Positions 1 to 10,200 of a DNA stretch of 64,000 bases are shown in pieces. The notes under the pieces were generated by a model. That model was not told the origin of the DNA, ran no database searches, and was given only the letters and a program-made list of their open reading frames with translations. A program made the translations under genes and the position numbers. Source of the stretch: Aspidiotus rigidus (taxonomy: Eukaryota; Arthropoda; Insecta; Hemiptera; Diaspididae); contig JAVHKY010000038.1 of NCBI GenBank assembly GCA_035079385.1, positions 2,666,001-2,730,000 on the forward strand, written 5' to 3'. The number at the start of each line of letters is the position of its first letter. Position 1 is the stretch's first letter.

Positions 1-147
1 AGGCAAATAAGAAAAAAAAAAAAGTTTTGCTGGAGCAACGTTTCTTTGCTGAAAATGGTTCAAGATGTGGTCCTGAACAACATACTAAAAATCCCGCATT
101 TTCCCCTTGGAGTTTCTTTTTTTATGGGGGTTTGAACCCTCCAGAAA

Positions 148-415
148 TTAGTTTTTCGCCCATATCGCGTGAAATTGAAATTTTATTAAAAAATGTCTCG
201 AACAAAAGTTGTTCCACGTTAAATTTTGTATCAAATAACGTATTCAAGGTTTAGCGTAGGTCGATGAGTGCCCCGGCAATACCTTAAAAGGCCGTTCAAA
301 AGAGGACCAAAATCAGTTTTCCATATATCTCCCAAAATTGACATTTTATGAAAAAATGCTCCGAATAAAAGTTGTTCCTCGTTGAATTTCCTATCAAATG
401 AGCTATTCAGCTTTA
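148..415. repeat. Two diverged direct repeat units of about 105 bp
   Basis: Units at about 148-254 and 313-415 share the order: a TTTTCSCCATAT-type start, an AAATTGAMATTTTAT word, AAAAAATG, AAAGTTGTTCC, then TATCAAAT. No open reading frame runs through both. They look like pieces of a dispersed non-coding repeat; the family is not recognised. Confidence 0.45.
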
Positions 416-759
416 AGGATAGAGCAACTAGTCTGTAAAAAAGGATTTTCGATATTAAAGATAAAAGAATGCGCTTTATTTTTTCTATATACAGATAGTT
501 TTGGTGCTAATTTATGGAAGTCTTGCATCATTACAGATTGTAAAGGCTATTTTTTTACCAGTGATAGAAATATTGAAAAGATGGAAATTAAATAAATATT
601 TTTCTCATATTCATGACTCACATGGTACCTATAGGTATTGAAATAAAAACAATTAAAGTCGCGTTGTATTAAAGACTCTAAGGCAGCTGCAATACTCTCT
701 GGTCTAAAGTAGTACAAGAGACAGGCCATGTCGATTTTAAGCCTTCGCGAAAAAAGTCC

Positions 760-1024
760 ATCCGAAGGTACTTGATTTCTCTACCTCCCACTGAAGATAC
801 TGCACAGTTTCATTTATACAGAGTGTACCACCAAGTACATTTGTGGCTTGGTCATAAAAAAGATCCATTAGAATGGAGATGGAAGCGAATCGATGGAATA
901 TTAGAGCCTATAACAATGAACAAAGCCCCAGCGCCGCGCCAGACCGTCTCCTACAACTTATTTTTAGTGGGTGCGCTAAAGGATTGTAGAAATGCTTGCA
1001 GCTACGGAAAAGCAGGTGAACAAT
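760..1024 (+). pseudogene. Fragment of a multicopy arthropod protein (tesmin/CXC-like type)
   Basis: The reading frame gives a block around SLPPTEDTAQFHLYRVYHQV, then WLGHKKDPLEWRWK and PITMNKAPAP, ending in a short Cys-containing stretch before TAA at 1022-1024. This order resembles an uncharacterised arthropod protein found in many copies, in which a LPPTxD...YRVxxQVxxWLG segment precedes a Cys-rich domain. Here the Cys-rich domain is essentially lost. There is no ATG at the start of the similarity and the frame upstream is not convincing, so this is an internal piece, probably carried by an old transposon. The match is from memory of the pattern, not a search. Confidence 0.5.
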
Positions 1025-1307
1025 AGATATTCCATGGATAAAAGAGGGTGATTTGGCACTTTCATCGAAGAAAAAACGTGTATTTTAGTCATTCCGACCT
1101 CGATGATGAAGAGGCGTCTGCACTACACTTCTCAAATAACAGAGTATTATGCCTCAACCATAAGTAGCCTGTTGTTTGAATTTTTGTTGAAAAGAGTTGT
1201 TTTTTTTCTCTTCCTAGGATTAAAATGTTCCTCAATGTGTCTTGGGCAGATTTGCCTCAATGCTGGTGGAGTATTAGAGATAGTAGACGACATTGAGGGC
1301 GACTTGC
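1025..1307. other. No recognisable feature
   Basis: Unique-looking sequence between the protein fragment and the TAA-type microsatellite. Only short frames are open and no motif stands out. Confidence 0.5.
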
Positions 1308-1800
1308 ATGTATTATTATTATTATTATTATGATTATTATTATTAGAGTGCCCTCCAACAGCCGATCGGCCAATGACAGGAGGGCACTATAAACAAAAAA
1401 AAAAACAAACAAAAAAACCAAATCAAAAACAAAATACAATTGTAAAAAAAAAAAGAAAAAAAAAAGAAAGAGAAAAAAAAAGTACAATAAAAACGAAAAC
1501 AAAAATAAAAATAATAGAAAAATACGGATAATAAAAAAAAAAAAAAAAAAAAACAATAATGATAATAATGTTTACCACTAGCCACCCCAACCCTGGTCCC
1601 ATGTCCAATCCCCCAACCTCTTCCACAAACCAATCATTTCGAAGAATAAATAAAAAGAAAAATAAATGAATAGAAAAAAATAAATAAATAAATAGATATA
1701 ATAATAATAATTACGGATATATTATGGAGGCCTTTGATCATAGGGGTGCGGACAAGATCAGACTAAAAGATTTAGATGAAGGAAAAAAAAAAAAAAAAAG
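1308..1800 (-). mobile_element. 3' end of a non-LTR-type retrotransposon with terminal stem-loop, copy 1
   Basis: On the minus strand this piece starts in T-rich DNA and passes a conserved block (1572-1634, shared with 43683-43744). It ends in a hairpin, AGTGCCCTCC at 1347-1356 pairing exactly with GGAGGGCACT at 1379-1388, followed by TAA-type repeats at 1308-1345. A 3' stem-loop followed by a microsatellite tail is known from several LINE and SINE families. The plus-strand side is A-rich and carries a second block (about 1700-1780) also found near 43800-43880. No reverse transcriptase remains here, so the parent family is unknown. Confidence 0.55.
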
Positions 1801-1914
1801 ATAGATGGATGGATAGGGCAAGTAAACATATTTTTTTATCCGTCTGAAATATTTCTTTTAAATCTCAAAATGTTTTTTTTTTTCCAATATGGCTCCAATT
1901 TGCCTACAGTATCA

Positions 1915-1965
1915 TGTATCCGTTGACAATGGTTATTTAACTGAAAGCGCTCCGGTATTTTTCAA
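1915..1965 (+). mobile_element. Possible Penelope-like element tail
   Basis: GGTTATTTAACT (1931-1942) followed by GAAAGCGC matches the short hairpin plus GAAA block in the tails of the PLEs near 47.4, 53.2 and 61.8 kb. No PLE coding sequence adjoins it, so this is a solo tail or a chance match. Confidence 0.3.
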
Positions 1966-2756
1966 TATTTCTATGGCTCTAGCAATTTACACCTCGTTTC
2001 AATCTTTTGAGTATGCCTCCTTTCGGTTGAATGACCTCGCTAGGAATACCTGGTATTTCTTTCTTTCTAATCCTCCCCTACCTTTAATCAAAGTTACTGT
2101 GAATATCCATTTTCTTCAATCTACAAAACTCTTTTATAAAAAAATCTATCTCGCTGTTCCAATCGCGAGCTCGAGGTACAACAAAGACGCTGGTTACTCT
2201 TTATCTATAAACGATCAGCACCACTTTTCCACCATCTAAATTCAGCATCCACCTACTCGGCCGGAGTACAAGTTATCTTACTCGGTATCTTACAGATCTC
2301 TTTCTTTTCTAATCGACCAGCTTCATTTTGTCACACACTCATAATAAATAGCCCTATACAACTCAACAGGTTGTTCTCTTTCTAAAGCCACCCAATTTTA
2401 CGTCCTATTAACGAAAAGTTGACGAATATTCAGAAAGTACCCGCAAAACTTTCTTCGCAAAAGTGGATTCCAAGCAAAAATCACACAGCGCGTTATCTTT
2501 CTTTTCGACTTGAAAATACGCCGGATGTAGGAAGAATCCTGCAAACTTACACCGAAATTCCGATAAGACTTTAGCTATTGAATTCGTGACTGGTTGATGA
2601 TTCATCAGCTTGATAATTCCTGAAAACCTATTCCAAAATAGCAACGGTCGTATTTTGATTCTTTCTCGATCAGTCAATCCGAGAGCGGAGTAACGTACGG
2701 TCGAAATATCCATACCCGCGATTTTTTTGTGATACTGTAGTGACTGGTGAAACACG

Positions 2757-4060
2757 ATGGGTACCTCATCCAGCCAACTCGTAAAAGTTCCCGACGAACT
2801 GAGACCCAGATCAAGTCGTCGTATGGTCTTCCTCACGTGCCTTGAATATATGATGACGACGTATTTGGCCATACGTGTTTTGAGGGTGCTCGACCATTGG
2901 GTCGATAGAGCAATGGCACATCTCGGTCCTCGTCAGGTATCACTCAGAGCTCTTCTGCGTGGAGACATCTACCCGCGACCACCTAGAAGACCAGCGGCTT
3001 TTCTTGTACGGCGACGTGGTCAAGCAAAACGAGACCGTCGAGTACTTCGAAGAATCGAAGCTGTCCTTGTGAGGCTATGGATCCGACGTCGTAGAGAAAC
3101 AGAACTTCGAGATCGTAGACAGAGAGACCGACAATATCGAGGTGGAGCGGTTTGCAATCTGAGGCAACTCTATGACCGTATACGCAGTGTACGTCCACAT
3201 CGACATTATGAAATAGAAGACGCTGATTCTCTGAGGCGATTCCGTCATTTTGGAGGCATTGATCGATATTTTAGAAGAGCAGTGCCGTATTCTCGGAGAC
3301 GAAGCCGCTATCAAGGAGACGCAATCAAATTAGTAAATGTGAGTATCAAAATAAATGTAGTGTATAAAATTCTTGAGGAGTCCAATATTTGGGGAGACGT
3401 GTTCACACGAATCATTGGAAAATGGGACTGGCATCAGTATCCTACGGGAATGCGTGTTTGACGAGGCATTATTGATATGAGAGGGTTAGCGTTACAGATG
3501 ACCATAGAAGTGAGTGAGACAAAAGCGTCAGACTCTCATGCATCATTGGAAGAATTCTGAGGAAAAGTTTGAGCAATTTTCGAAATCCTAAGCAGGTAGA
3601 TTTTTGACTTGGTGATAACGTTGGGAAGGGGAAATAAGCTTGCCTGGGTAATCCTGTTGACTGAGAAAAAATTGGTCCAGCTGGAAAAGATTAGAAGGAG
3701 TAAGTCGACCAAACATTTTTGAAATAAAGAACGGAATCCAGCAGTGATTGAGAAGAGGAGCAATTTTAATAAGGAAGTTGGAAGGTTGCGTAGGGGGCTG
3801 TACTGTTGATATGAGTGATGCGGTGGTCATCGGCTGCAGGAGAAGGACGCTCACCGTCTTAAGATACAAGAGTGAGGCGGTGGTAACTGTAATCATAATT
3901 ATATTATTTATCGTTGACACCGAGGCAAAATAATTCTCCCTTTTCAGGTGAGGGGAAGTGAAAATTATTTAAATAATTATTTTTCTGAAAATTTTTCTTC
4001 TCTCTCTCTCTTTGTCTCCAGGCTGTGCATCGCATGCAACTTCAGGAAAAGGAAAAATAG
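2757..4060 (+). CDS. Two-exon gene, small MGxxxS / hydrophobic / Arg-rich protein, copy P1
   Basis: Proposed join: 2757-3338 and 4022-4060, 206 residues. The start is the ATG in CACGATGGG, at the position of the ATG in the P2 paralogue. Exon 1 ends in phase 0 at GTGAGT (3339-3344). The acceptor follows a pyrimidine tract ending CTCCAG, and exon 2 encodes 12 residues (AVHRMQLQEKEK) before TAG. In P2 the donor, acceptor, phase and exon 2 length are the same, which is the main evidence for a real gene. The protein begins MGTSSS, which fits an N-myristoylation signal (Gly2, Ser6). It has a hydrophobic stretch at about residues 23-45 containing two Arg, then a long tail very rich in Arg (residues 73-185). 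No signal peptide and no known domain were recognised, so function is unknown. A 154-codon frame on the opposite strand (2408-2872) overlaps the 5' part. Confidence 0.5.
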
Positions 4061-4376
4061 ATGAATATCTCAAGTGGTCCGGTCTGTTGAATTGACCGAT
4101 AATTCTCTCATTCGCCTTATCAATGTTTTTATAGGTATTTTGACATCTTTCGTTTGCGTTCAGTATTCAAATGAGGACGCCTAATGTGAGTTAATTTGTG
4201 AATTAATATCTTTGATGATACTATTTTTCTCTTAATACTTCGATTCTTATCAGTTTTTATAGAGTGCACAATACTCACTTCGTTTTCACATTCTATGTGT
4301 ACTAAGAATTTTAACTTTAAACCCTATTTTATTTCCTGTTTATATTTGTATTCTTCGTATCTTGATTTTACTCGTG

Positions 4377-4382
4377 AATAAA
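4377..4382 (+). terminator. Poly(A) signal of the P1 gene
   Basis: AATAAA lies 317 bp after the proposed stop codon, inside a block (CTTGATTT...ATAAAGT.GATTTCCC) conserved in P2 near 12653-12683, where the hexamer reads GATAAA. Conservation of the block supports it as the 3' end. Confidence 0.45.
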
Positions 4383-4479
4383 GTGGATTTCCCGAAAGTT
4401 GATAAGAAAATGACGACTTCTGCATTGATTGTCGCGAATTACCCGTAGTCGAAGACTAACGATACATTATAATTTCTAA

Positions 4480-4830
4480 CAAGCCTTGCAAGTACACTTG
4501 GGATAATGGGTTGGAGTGGGCAGATGAGGATGAAAATGATGAATATTATGGATTAGAAGATGTTGTAGAAATAGGTGGAGGCTAATTATTTTCTCATGAT
4601 TGTTCGAGAGGTAGTTTGTGGTGGAGAGGAAGACATAGTAGCGAAGCCAGATGTTTTTGAGAGCTGGAACAGGTGGATCAGCACCATTGCAACATCGGTA
4701 CGAGAAGAGTGATAGGAAGAGGGAGGAACAAGAGGGGGTGAGACTGTTAAGGTCTATTCTGAAATGGGTTAAGGTGACTTCTTCGTGTTGGGAAAAGTAG
4801 TTTGAAGTGGAAGAAGATATTGGAGATTTT
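4480..4830 (-). mobile_element. C-terminus of a jockey-like retrotransposon ORF2
   Basis: Minus-strand translation ends with a segment containing LSNNHEKIISLHLFLQHLL, which parallels LKNNHETITGTLHYLQLTDF at the end of the element at 30.0-31.4 kb. A degenerate CC pair upstream (CCNGADPPVPALKN) sits where that element has CSYCQQNNLTVDHF. A third version lies at about 16390-16640. Only the post-RNase-H tail is present, and it passes into the Q1 repeat without a clear border. Confidence 0.5.
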
Positions 4831-4961
4831 ACTAGGGAACCTTTTTTATGAGGGGTTATTTTGAAAAATTTGCCGTACCTCGTGCACCATGCGTTGTCCA
4901 ACCAAAACAAGTACAACGAAAGACACAATACTTATATGCGGAGGTAATATTAGAGGAGGGT

Positions 4962-5077
4962 GGTTGTTGGTAAATGAAAAACGCGAGCGAAAAATTTGAT
5001 CACCTCGTCGGGATCCGGGCCCGGATCCCGACGAGGTGATCAAATTTTTCGCTCGAGTTTTTCATTTACCAACAACC
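4962..5077. repeat. 116-bp zero-spacer palindrome, one mismatch
   Basis: Two 58-bp arms meet at GGG|CCC between 5019 and 5020 with no spacer. The arms run from GGTTGTTGGTAAATG inward to GTCGGGATCCGGG. The only mismatch is at 4983 (G where the other arm predicts T). The sister copy at 7873-7988 is perfect. The identical short frames read on both strands here are a consequence of the symmetry. Confidence 0.9.
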
Positions 5078-5164
5078 TCCTCCTTCAAAACAAGTATGTT
5101 CCAAGTCCAACATCATTTGCAAAAATAGTGCAAGTCTCCCTCCTATTATCCATCATAAATAGCT

Positions 5165-5545
5165 CGGATCGCATTTAGAAAAATTTCAACCTTCGAGCTG
5201 TATATTATGAGAGGAAAGGACTTGAACAATTTCAAATTGCAAGCTAATATGATAAAAGAGAGACCAAGTTCAATATTATGCCAAAAATGGTTCAAGTCCC
5301 TCTCCTCTCATGTATAGCTCGGATTGGACTTGGACAAATTTCGACCTCCAAGCTGTGGGACTCGAAGAAATTTCGACCTGTATGTGCCAGGAAAGAAGTT
5401 CAAAAAAATTGCGACTTCTGAGCCAATATGATAGGAGAGAAACCAAGTCCAATATTGTTGTCAAAAATGGTTCAAGTCCCCTCCTATGATGTATAGTTTG
5501 GATAGGACTTGGAAAAATTTCGACCTTCGACCTATACTGGGTGGG
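5165..5545. repeat. Scattered ~45-bp array-type units
   Basis: Several degenerate copies, mostly in inverse orientation, of the unit built from AGCTCGRA, GAAATTTTT and AAGTCC, e.g. around 5205-5240, 5300-5345 and 5395-5460. The same unit makes the arrays at 6040-6480 and 62400-63780. Spacing is irregular here, so this is a decayed array. Confidence 0.6.
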
Positions 5546-5547
5546 GC

Positions 5548-6658
5548 AAAATTATGTTAGGTACCAGCTGAATGGGAGTTTGCACTAAATTCACTCCAGA
5601 TGTTCAAATCTACAGAATTTTTATCTCAATGTACGCCCTACACCACTTTCTACGACTTTCCTGAGTCGAGTTATGCACACTTCCATATTCTATCTGATTT
5701 GAAAATTAAATTTAACGCTGATTCCGAAAAAAATACTGAAATAACTCCTTGAAGCTTGAAAAAGGAGAATTTTTCAATATCTTGTTTTGGAAATCTTGGC
5801 AAATTGACCAATTTTTCGAACATTTTGGTCCATAACTCGACTTAGAACAGTCGTAGAAAATTGGGTTAGGGCGCAAATTGAAGATAAAAACGACGGCTTG
5901 CATAACGAAGTTAAACGAAGAACGCAGGGAACCTGTTTTATGAGTCAAATGGGATTTGGTATTGAAAAGAAATTCGATCTAGTTATTTATGAATGAAAAC
6001 CTGAAATTTTAAAACTTTTTTCTAAGTTCATAATTTTAAGCTCAATAGTTGAAATTTTTCCAAGTCCCCTTCCCATCATAAATTTTTGTAAGTCTTCCTC
6101 CTCCTATCATTTATAGCTCGACAGTCGACATTTCCCCCCCCCCCCCCCTATCATAATGGCTCGAGAGTCGAAATTTTTCCAAGTCCGTCTTCTATCGTAT
6201 ATAGCTTGAGAGTCGAAATTTTTTCCAAGTCCCTCTCCTATCATATATGGCTCGAGAGCTGAAATTTTTCTAAATCCCCCCCTTTTCATACATAGCGCGA
6301 TATTAGAAATTTTTCCAAGTCCCCCTCCTATCATATATGGCGCAACAGTCAAAATTTTTCCAAGTCCCTCTCCGAAATTTTTCCAAGACCCCCTCTTATC
6401 ATGTACGGCTGGAGAGTCGAAATTTTTTCTAAGTCCCCTTCCTATCATATATGGCTCGAGAGTCAAAATTTTTCCAAGTTTTTTGCCGGACGGCTCACGG
6501 TAAATTTCTGAAAAAGACCCCCATAGAACAGGTTCCCTGTTAAAATTGAGATATAAATATTGTAGATTTGAACATTACGTCCAACGTTTCGCGTTTTTGA
6601 GCTGGAGTGAATTTAGTGCAAACTCTCATTTAACTGGTAACATCATTTTGCCCAAGGG
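5548..6658. mobile_element. H foldback element, copy A (interrupted)
   Basis: It starts GGGTGGGGCAAAATTATGTTA and ends in the inverse, TAACATCATTTTGCCC. The arms also pair further in: GGGAGTTTGCACTAAATTCA against TGAATTTAGTGCAAACTCTC, and TCTACGACTTTCCTGAGTCG against CGACTTAGAACAGTCGTAGA. No coding sequence was found. A 651-bp element is inserted at 5890-6540. Related copies lie at 8322-8806 and 13657-16230, with half copies at 44161-44385 and 51609-51800. The superfamily is unknown; no clear target duplication is visible. Confidence 0.65.
5890..6540 (+). mobile_element. Array-carrying element, short form (about 10 units)
   Basis: It is flanked by TAAAA at 5885-5889 and 6541-6545. It starts ACGACGGCTT, has GCAGGGAACCTGTTTTATG about 40 bp in, and ends in the inverse, CATAGAACAGGTTCCCTGT. 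The body from about 6040 to 6480 is about ten copies of a ~45-bp unit (TCGAAATTTTTCCAAGTCC... TATCATATATGGC). The paralogous H copy in Q2 reads straight through (GAAGATGAAATTGATAT near 8665-8690), so insertion into Q1 is directly visible. No reading frame longer than the array periodicity is present. The superfamily is unresolved; a 5-bp target duplication is seen. Confidence 0.8.
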
Positions 6659-6659
6659 T

Positions 6660-7055
6660 GTTGGAGGCTAGCTGAGATTTTGAAGGCTCACTGGCGTCTC
6701 GAAGACCCATTCGGAGGCATCTGGAGCTACCTTCAAAGTGCCTCCTCAGTGTTATAGTGAGGATTTAAGCATTTTAAACCAAGGTGTTGAAGGCTGGAGT
6801 ATTTTGCCTCCGGATGTACCTTGCTTCCACCTGGAAGCTTGAAGATGCCTCCAAGGACCTTTTTGAAGGTACCTGGAGCTATCTCCAAAGTGTCTCCGGA
6901 AGCGTCTTTGTAGGCGTCTCCGACATTGCCTCTGGAGGCATTTTCTCTATTTTCAGCAATTGCGCGCCGCCTCCAAACGAGTTCACTAGAGGCAACCGGA
7001 GTCGGATGGTCACTTTCTGTACTCGTTCCGGAGGCGGAGGCCTCGAAAAAAGTTA
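6660..7055. repeat. GGAGGC-rich repeat K, copy 1
   Basis: Dense in GGAGGC and GCCTCC words with CTGGAGCTACCT blocks about 160 bp apart. It is collinear with 8806-9250. Open frames such as 6784-7056 come from the periodic composition and differ in frame between the two copies, so no protein is called. Confidence 0.6.
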
Positions 7056-7074
7056 GATGCCATTTGTTCCGAAT

Positions 7075-7580
7075 CCCCCTCCTATCATATAAATCTTAGA
7101 GCTTGAAGCTTTTCCAAGTCCCAAAAATGATGACGTGACAACTAGAACGCGCTAATTTTTCAACAGGGACCCCGATTTATGGGGGGTGTTTTGAGAAATT
7201 TGCCGTGCGCCGCGTTTGCCTCCCGGAAAAAAACGTGGAAAAATTTCAACTCCCATCGTATATAGCTTGGAGGTCGGAATTTTTCTAAGTCCCCCTCCCC
7301 TCTCCATGACGTCATCAACCTGGCTCGCGCCCGCGCTCGCGGACTAAAATTTCCTGAAAGTACCCCCCACAAATGGGATAGCGGGTTCAAATTTCGACTC
7401 CTATCGTATATAGCTTGGAGGATGAAATTTTTCCAAGTCCCCCGTCTATCATAATAGCTCGGAGGTCGGAATTTTTCCAAGACCTTCTCCTACAATATAA
7501 TAGCTCATGATTCAACATTTTTCCAAGTCTCCCTCGCCTCTCCGTGACGTCATCAACCTCGCTCGTGCCCACGCAGCGCC
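7075..7580. repeat. Array-type units and an inverted end module
   Basis: From 7166 on, AACAGGGACCCCGATTTATGG followed by GAGAAATTTGCCGT is the right-end module of the array-carrying family in reverse orientation. It is followed by ~45-bp array units at about 7235-7290 and 7385-7530, and by TGACGTCA sites at about 7299 and 7543. It is a decayed relative, not bounded by a visible target duplication. Confidence 0.5.
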
Positions 7581-7872
7581 AGAGGTGGATCAGCACCACT
7601 GTAATAAAGGTACGAAAGGAGTGAAAGGAACAGGGGGAAAAAGGAGTGGGTGAGGCTGTAAGGCCTATTTTGAAATGGATTAGGGTGACTTCTTCGTGTT
7701 AGGAAAAGTAGTTTGAAGTGGAAGAAGAAATTGGAGATTTTACCAGGGAACCTTTTCTATGTGGGGTTATTTTGAAAAATTTTCCGTACCTCGTGCACCA
7801 TGCGTTGTCCAACCAAAACATGTACAACGAAAGACACAACACTTAGATGCGGAGGTAATATTAGAGGAGGGT

Positions 7873-7988
7873 GGTTGTTGGTAAATGAAAAACTCGAGCG
7901 AAAAATTTGATCACCTCGTCGGGATCCGGGCCCGGATCCCGACGAGGTGATCAAATTTTTCGCTCGAGTTTTTCATTTACCAACAACC
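7873..7988. repeat. 116-bp perfect zero-spacer palindrome
   Basis: Both 58-bp arms match exactly around the centre between 7930 and 7931 (GGG|CCC). The symmetry stops at 7872/7989. The position inside Q2 corresponds exactly to the palindrome of Q1. Confidence 0.92.
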
Positions 7989-8321
7989 CCCACCTTCAAA
8001 ACAAGTATGTTCCAAGTCCAACATCATTTGCAAGAATAGAGCAAGTCTCCCTCCTATCATCCATCATAAATAGCTCGGATCGCATTTAGAAAAATTTCGA
8101 CCTCCAAGCTGTATATCATGATAAGAGAGGGACTTGTAAAATTTCAACTTCCGAGCTAATGTGATAAGAAAGAGACCAAATTCAATATTATGCCAAAAAT
8201 GGTTCAAGTCCCTCTCCTGTCATGTATAGCTCGGATTGAACTTGGACAAATTTCGACCCCCAAGCTGTATGTGATAGGAGAGGGACTCGAAGCAATTTCG
8301 ACCTTTGACCCATACCGGGTG

Positions 8322-8806
8322 GGGCAAAATGATGTTACCAGTTGACTGGGAGTTTGCACTAAATTCACTCCAGATGCTCATATCTACAAAATTCGTATCT
8401 CAATCTGCAACTGTCCTGAGTCGAATTATGGACCAAAATGTGTCAAAAATTGATCATTTAGCCAAAATGCACAGAAATTAAAAATTGCTCACACTTCCGT
8501 ATTCTATAATTTAACGCTGATTCCGAAAAAAATACCTAAATAACCCTAAGAAGCTCGAAAAATGAGGATTTTTAAATTTCTTATACTGGAAATCTTGGCA
8601 AGTTGGCCAATTTTTGGCGCATTTTGGTCTCAGAAAAGTCGTAGAAAGCTAGGTAGGGGTCCAAATTGAAGATGAAATTGATATACAAAGTTAGTAAATT
8701 TAAAATGTAGATCTAAAGTTTCGCGGTTTTGAGCTGGAGTGAATTTAGTGCAAAGTCTCATTTAACTGGTAACATCATTTCGCCCAAGGGCCAAGGGTGT
8801 TGGAGG
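8322..8806. mobile_element. H foldback element, copy B
   Basis: GGGTGGGGCAAAATGATGTTA at the left mirrors TAACATCATTTCGCCC at the right, followed by the arms described for copy A. It is about 480 bp, with no insertion and no coding potential. Confidence 0.65.
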
Positions 8807-9250
8807 CTGGAGGCACTTTGGCTTCAAGTGAGGCGGAGGCGGAGGCTAGCTGAGATTTTTAAGACTCACTGAAGGCTTGGGGAGCCTCTGAGGAGGTATT
8901 CAGAGGCATCTGGAGCTACCTCCAAAGAGCCTCCGGAGTGCTATAGTGAGCATTTAAACATTTTACACCAAGGTGTTGGAGGCAGGAGCATTTTGCCTCC
9001 GGAGGTACCTTGCTTCCATCTGGAGGTTTGAAGATGCCTCCAAACACCTTTTCAAAGACATCTGGAGCTATTTCCAAAGTGTCTCCGACACTGCTTCTGG
9101 AGGAATTTTCTTTATTTTCAGTAATTGCGCTGGAGGCACTTGGAGGTGCCTCCAGAGACACACTTCGGAGGTCAGGTGGCGTCTCCAAACGAGTTCTCTG
9201 GAGGCAACCGGAATCGGAAGGCCTCAAAAAAAATAATGCCTCCAACACCC
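8806..9250. repeat. GGAGGC-rich repeat K, copy 2
   Basis: Collinear with copy 1, including the GTGAGNATTTAANCATTTTA word and the CTGGAGCTA blocks. Overlapping frames are open in several phases because of the GGAGGC periodicity. Confidence 0.6.
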
Positions 9251-9289
9251 ATGATTTTACCCCACCCGATATATGCCAGGAAAGGGACT

Positions 9290-9560
9290 TGGAAAAACTT
9301 CGGACCAATAAATTTCAATATTATTAGCAAAAATGGTTCAAGTCCCCTCCTACCATAATTATTTAGCTCGAATTGTACTTAGAAAAATTTCTGCCTCTCG
9401 AGCCATAAGACGTAAAAGGAGAGGGGCTTGGAAAAACTTCGACCTTCTAGTTGTATGTGATAAGAGGAGGACTTGAAGAAATGTCGACTCTCGAGCCATA
9501 ATGTATGATAGGAAAGGAACTTGGACGCAAATTTTGACTCTCGAGCCATTCGGTTCCGCA
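9290..9560. repeat. Array-type units
   Basis: Inverse-orientation, degenerate copies of the ~45-bp unit (GGACTTGGAAAAA, CTCGAGCCATA) fill this stretch up to a PLE fragment. Confidence 0.5.
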
Positions 9561-9720
9561 TTGGTTGAGCACGTCTTAAACTTCGGAGACGTAGGAGGAC
9601 TCTCCCAAACTAAACGGCGGCATTCCCCTTATAAGCCTTTGTGATGATGATCCCCTCCTTCTTGACTCTCCTCTTCAACTCTTTGATCAAATCACCAGCA
9701 GCATTACGTATGCAGAGGAG
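9545..9720 (-). pseudogene. PLE reverse transcriptase N-terminal fragment
   Basis: Minus-strand translation gives LIKELKRRVKKEGIIITKAY followed by KGNAAV and a stop. This matches the LIKGLKKKIREAGLIVTKAD, KGNAVVVME block at the start of the PLE reverse transcriptase at 55.9-56.6 kb. Only this block survives and it is broken by a stop. It lies back-to-back with a plus-strand PLE fragment, so at least two copies are joined here. Confidence 0.5.
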
Positions 9721-9764
9721 GGGTGTCACAGACCATTTCAGCGCACATTTTTCGAATATTCACT

Positions 9765-10200
9765 GTCAGATCAGCCTCAGCATTTGCCGGAGTTCTCCGC
9801 CCTTTCGGATTCCGACCGTATTTTTACAATCCAACTACTGTTGGACGTCTGCTTCTGAAATTAGAATGTCCCACTCCGAAGGCTGAGAAGAGTGGCGTAT
9901 AATTATAGGGTACCGTGTACAGGGACTGCCTTAGAGTCTAGATAGAGATGGCGAGTTGCCAACTCCGAATCAGAATTGCCGAGCCTAAAAGAGCGGAGGA
10001 GTCGGCTTTCGCCGATGATTTCATTAAAAGCGGTTACAGTTTCAAGGAAGAAACGGAAGTCCTCCTCCTCCATAGGGAGAATTATTCGATATCGGAATAG
10101 TAACGTCCCAATATCAAACAGGTACTTTTCTGAAGAGGAGTAGACTGGATTAGGCCACGAGAAGAATTCGTATTTCGATGATTCGCTGGTTCAGTGAGGA
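9765..10200 (+). pseudogene. PLE linker and GIY-YIG fragment
   Basis: Plus-strand frames give LRPFGFRPYFYNPTTVG (about 9800-9845), as in the PLE at 17.2 kb (RPFGFRLAFYNPTTVE). They then give ESAFADDFIKSGYSFKEE (about 9990-10050), as in the GIY-YIG part of the PLEs at 53.5 and 62.1 kb, and YFDDSLVQ near 10170. Stops and frame changes separate the pieces, so this is a dead copy. Confidence 0.6.

Larger units (their letters stand above)
2020..4400 (+). repeat. Paralogous block P1 (partner of 10465-12690)
   Basis: Collinear similarity to P2 begins at a GGTTGAATGACC word and runs through upstream sequence, exon 1, intron, exon 2 and 3' region to the TAAAGT-GATTTCCC block. A roughly 65-bp stretch upstream of the start codon (about 2610-2680 against 11228-11295) is nearly identical. 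The intron is clearly alignable and the exons much less so. P2 contains a 216-bp inverted-repeat insertion that P1 lacks. Confidence 0.75.
4665..7055. repeat. Segmental duplicate Q1 (partner of 7583-9245)
   Basis: Q1 and Q2 share the same order. A GTGGATCAGCACCA start leads to a block with GGGAACCTTTT and GAAAAATTTGCCGTACC, then the palindrome, array-type units, an H foldback element and a GGAGGC-rich stretch. Q1 is longer mainly because a 651-bp array-carrying element sits inside its H element. Q2 therefore serves as an internal empty-site control. Confidence 0.75.
7583..9245. repeat. Segmental duplicate Q2
   Basis: Direct-orientation partner of Q1. It lacks the 651-bp insertion and keeps an uninterrupted H element, which makes it the reference for reading Q1. 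Confidence 0.75.

Noticed and set aside
1257..1633. Long minus-strand frames made of Phe, Tyr and Ile
   Set aside because: They translate A-rich simple repeats (TTT/ATT runs) of a retrotransposon end; the composition explains the open frames.
2408..2872. 154-codon ATG frame on the minus strand
   Set aside because: It overlaps the 5' part of the P1 gene antisense and the corresponding frame in P2 has a stop. Some conservation remains because the DNA itself is conserved.
4846..5178. Identical short proteins on both strands (MITSSGSGPGSRRGDQIF-type), again at 7757-8089
   Set aside because: They read the two arms of the palindrome, so identity is a consequence of symmetry.
6784..7056. Frames in the GGAGGC-rich repeat, also at 8916-9327
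   Set aside because: Overlapping frames are open in several phases and differ between the two paralogous copies.
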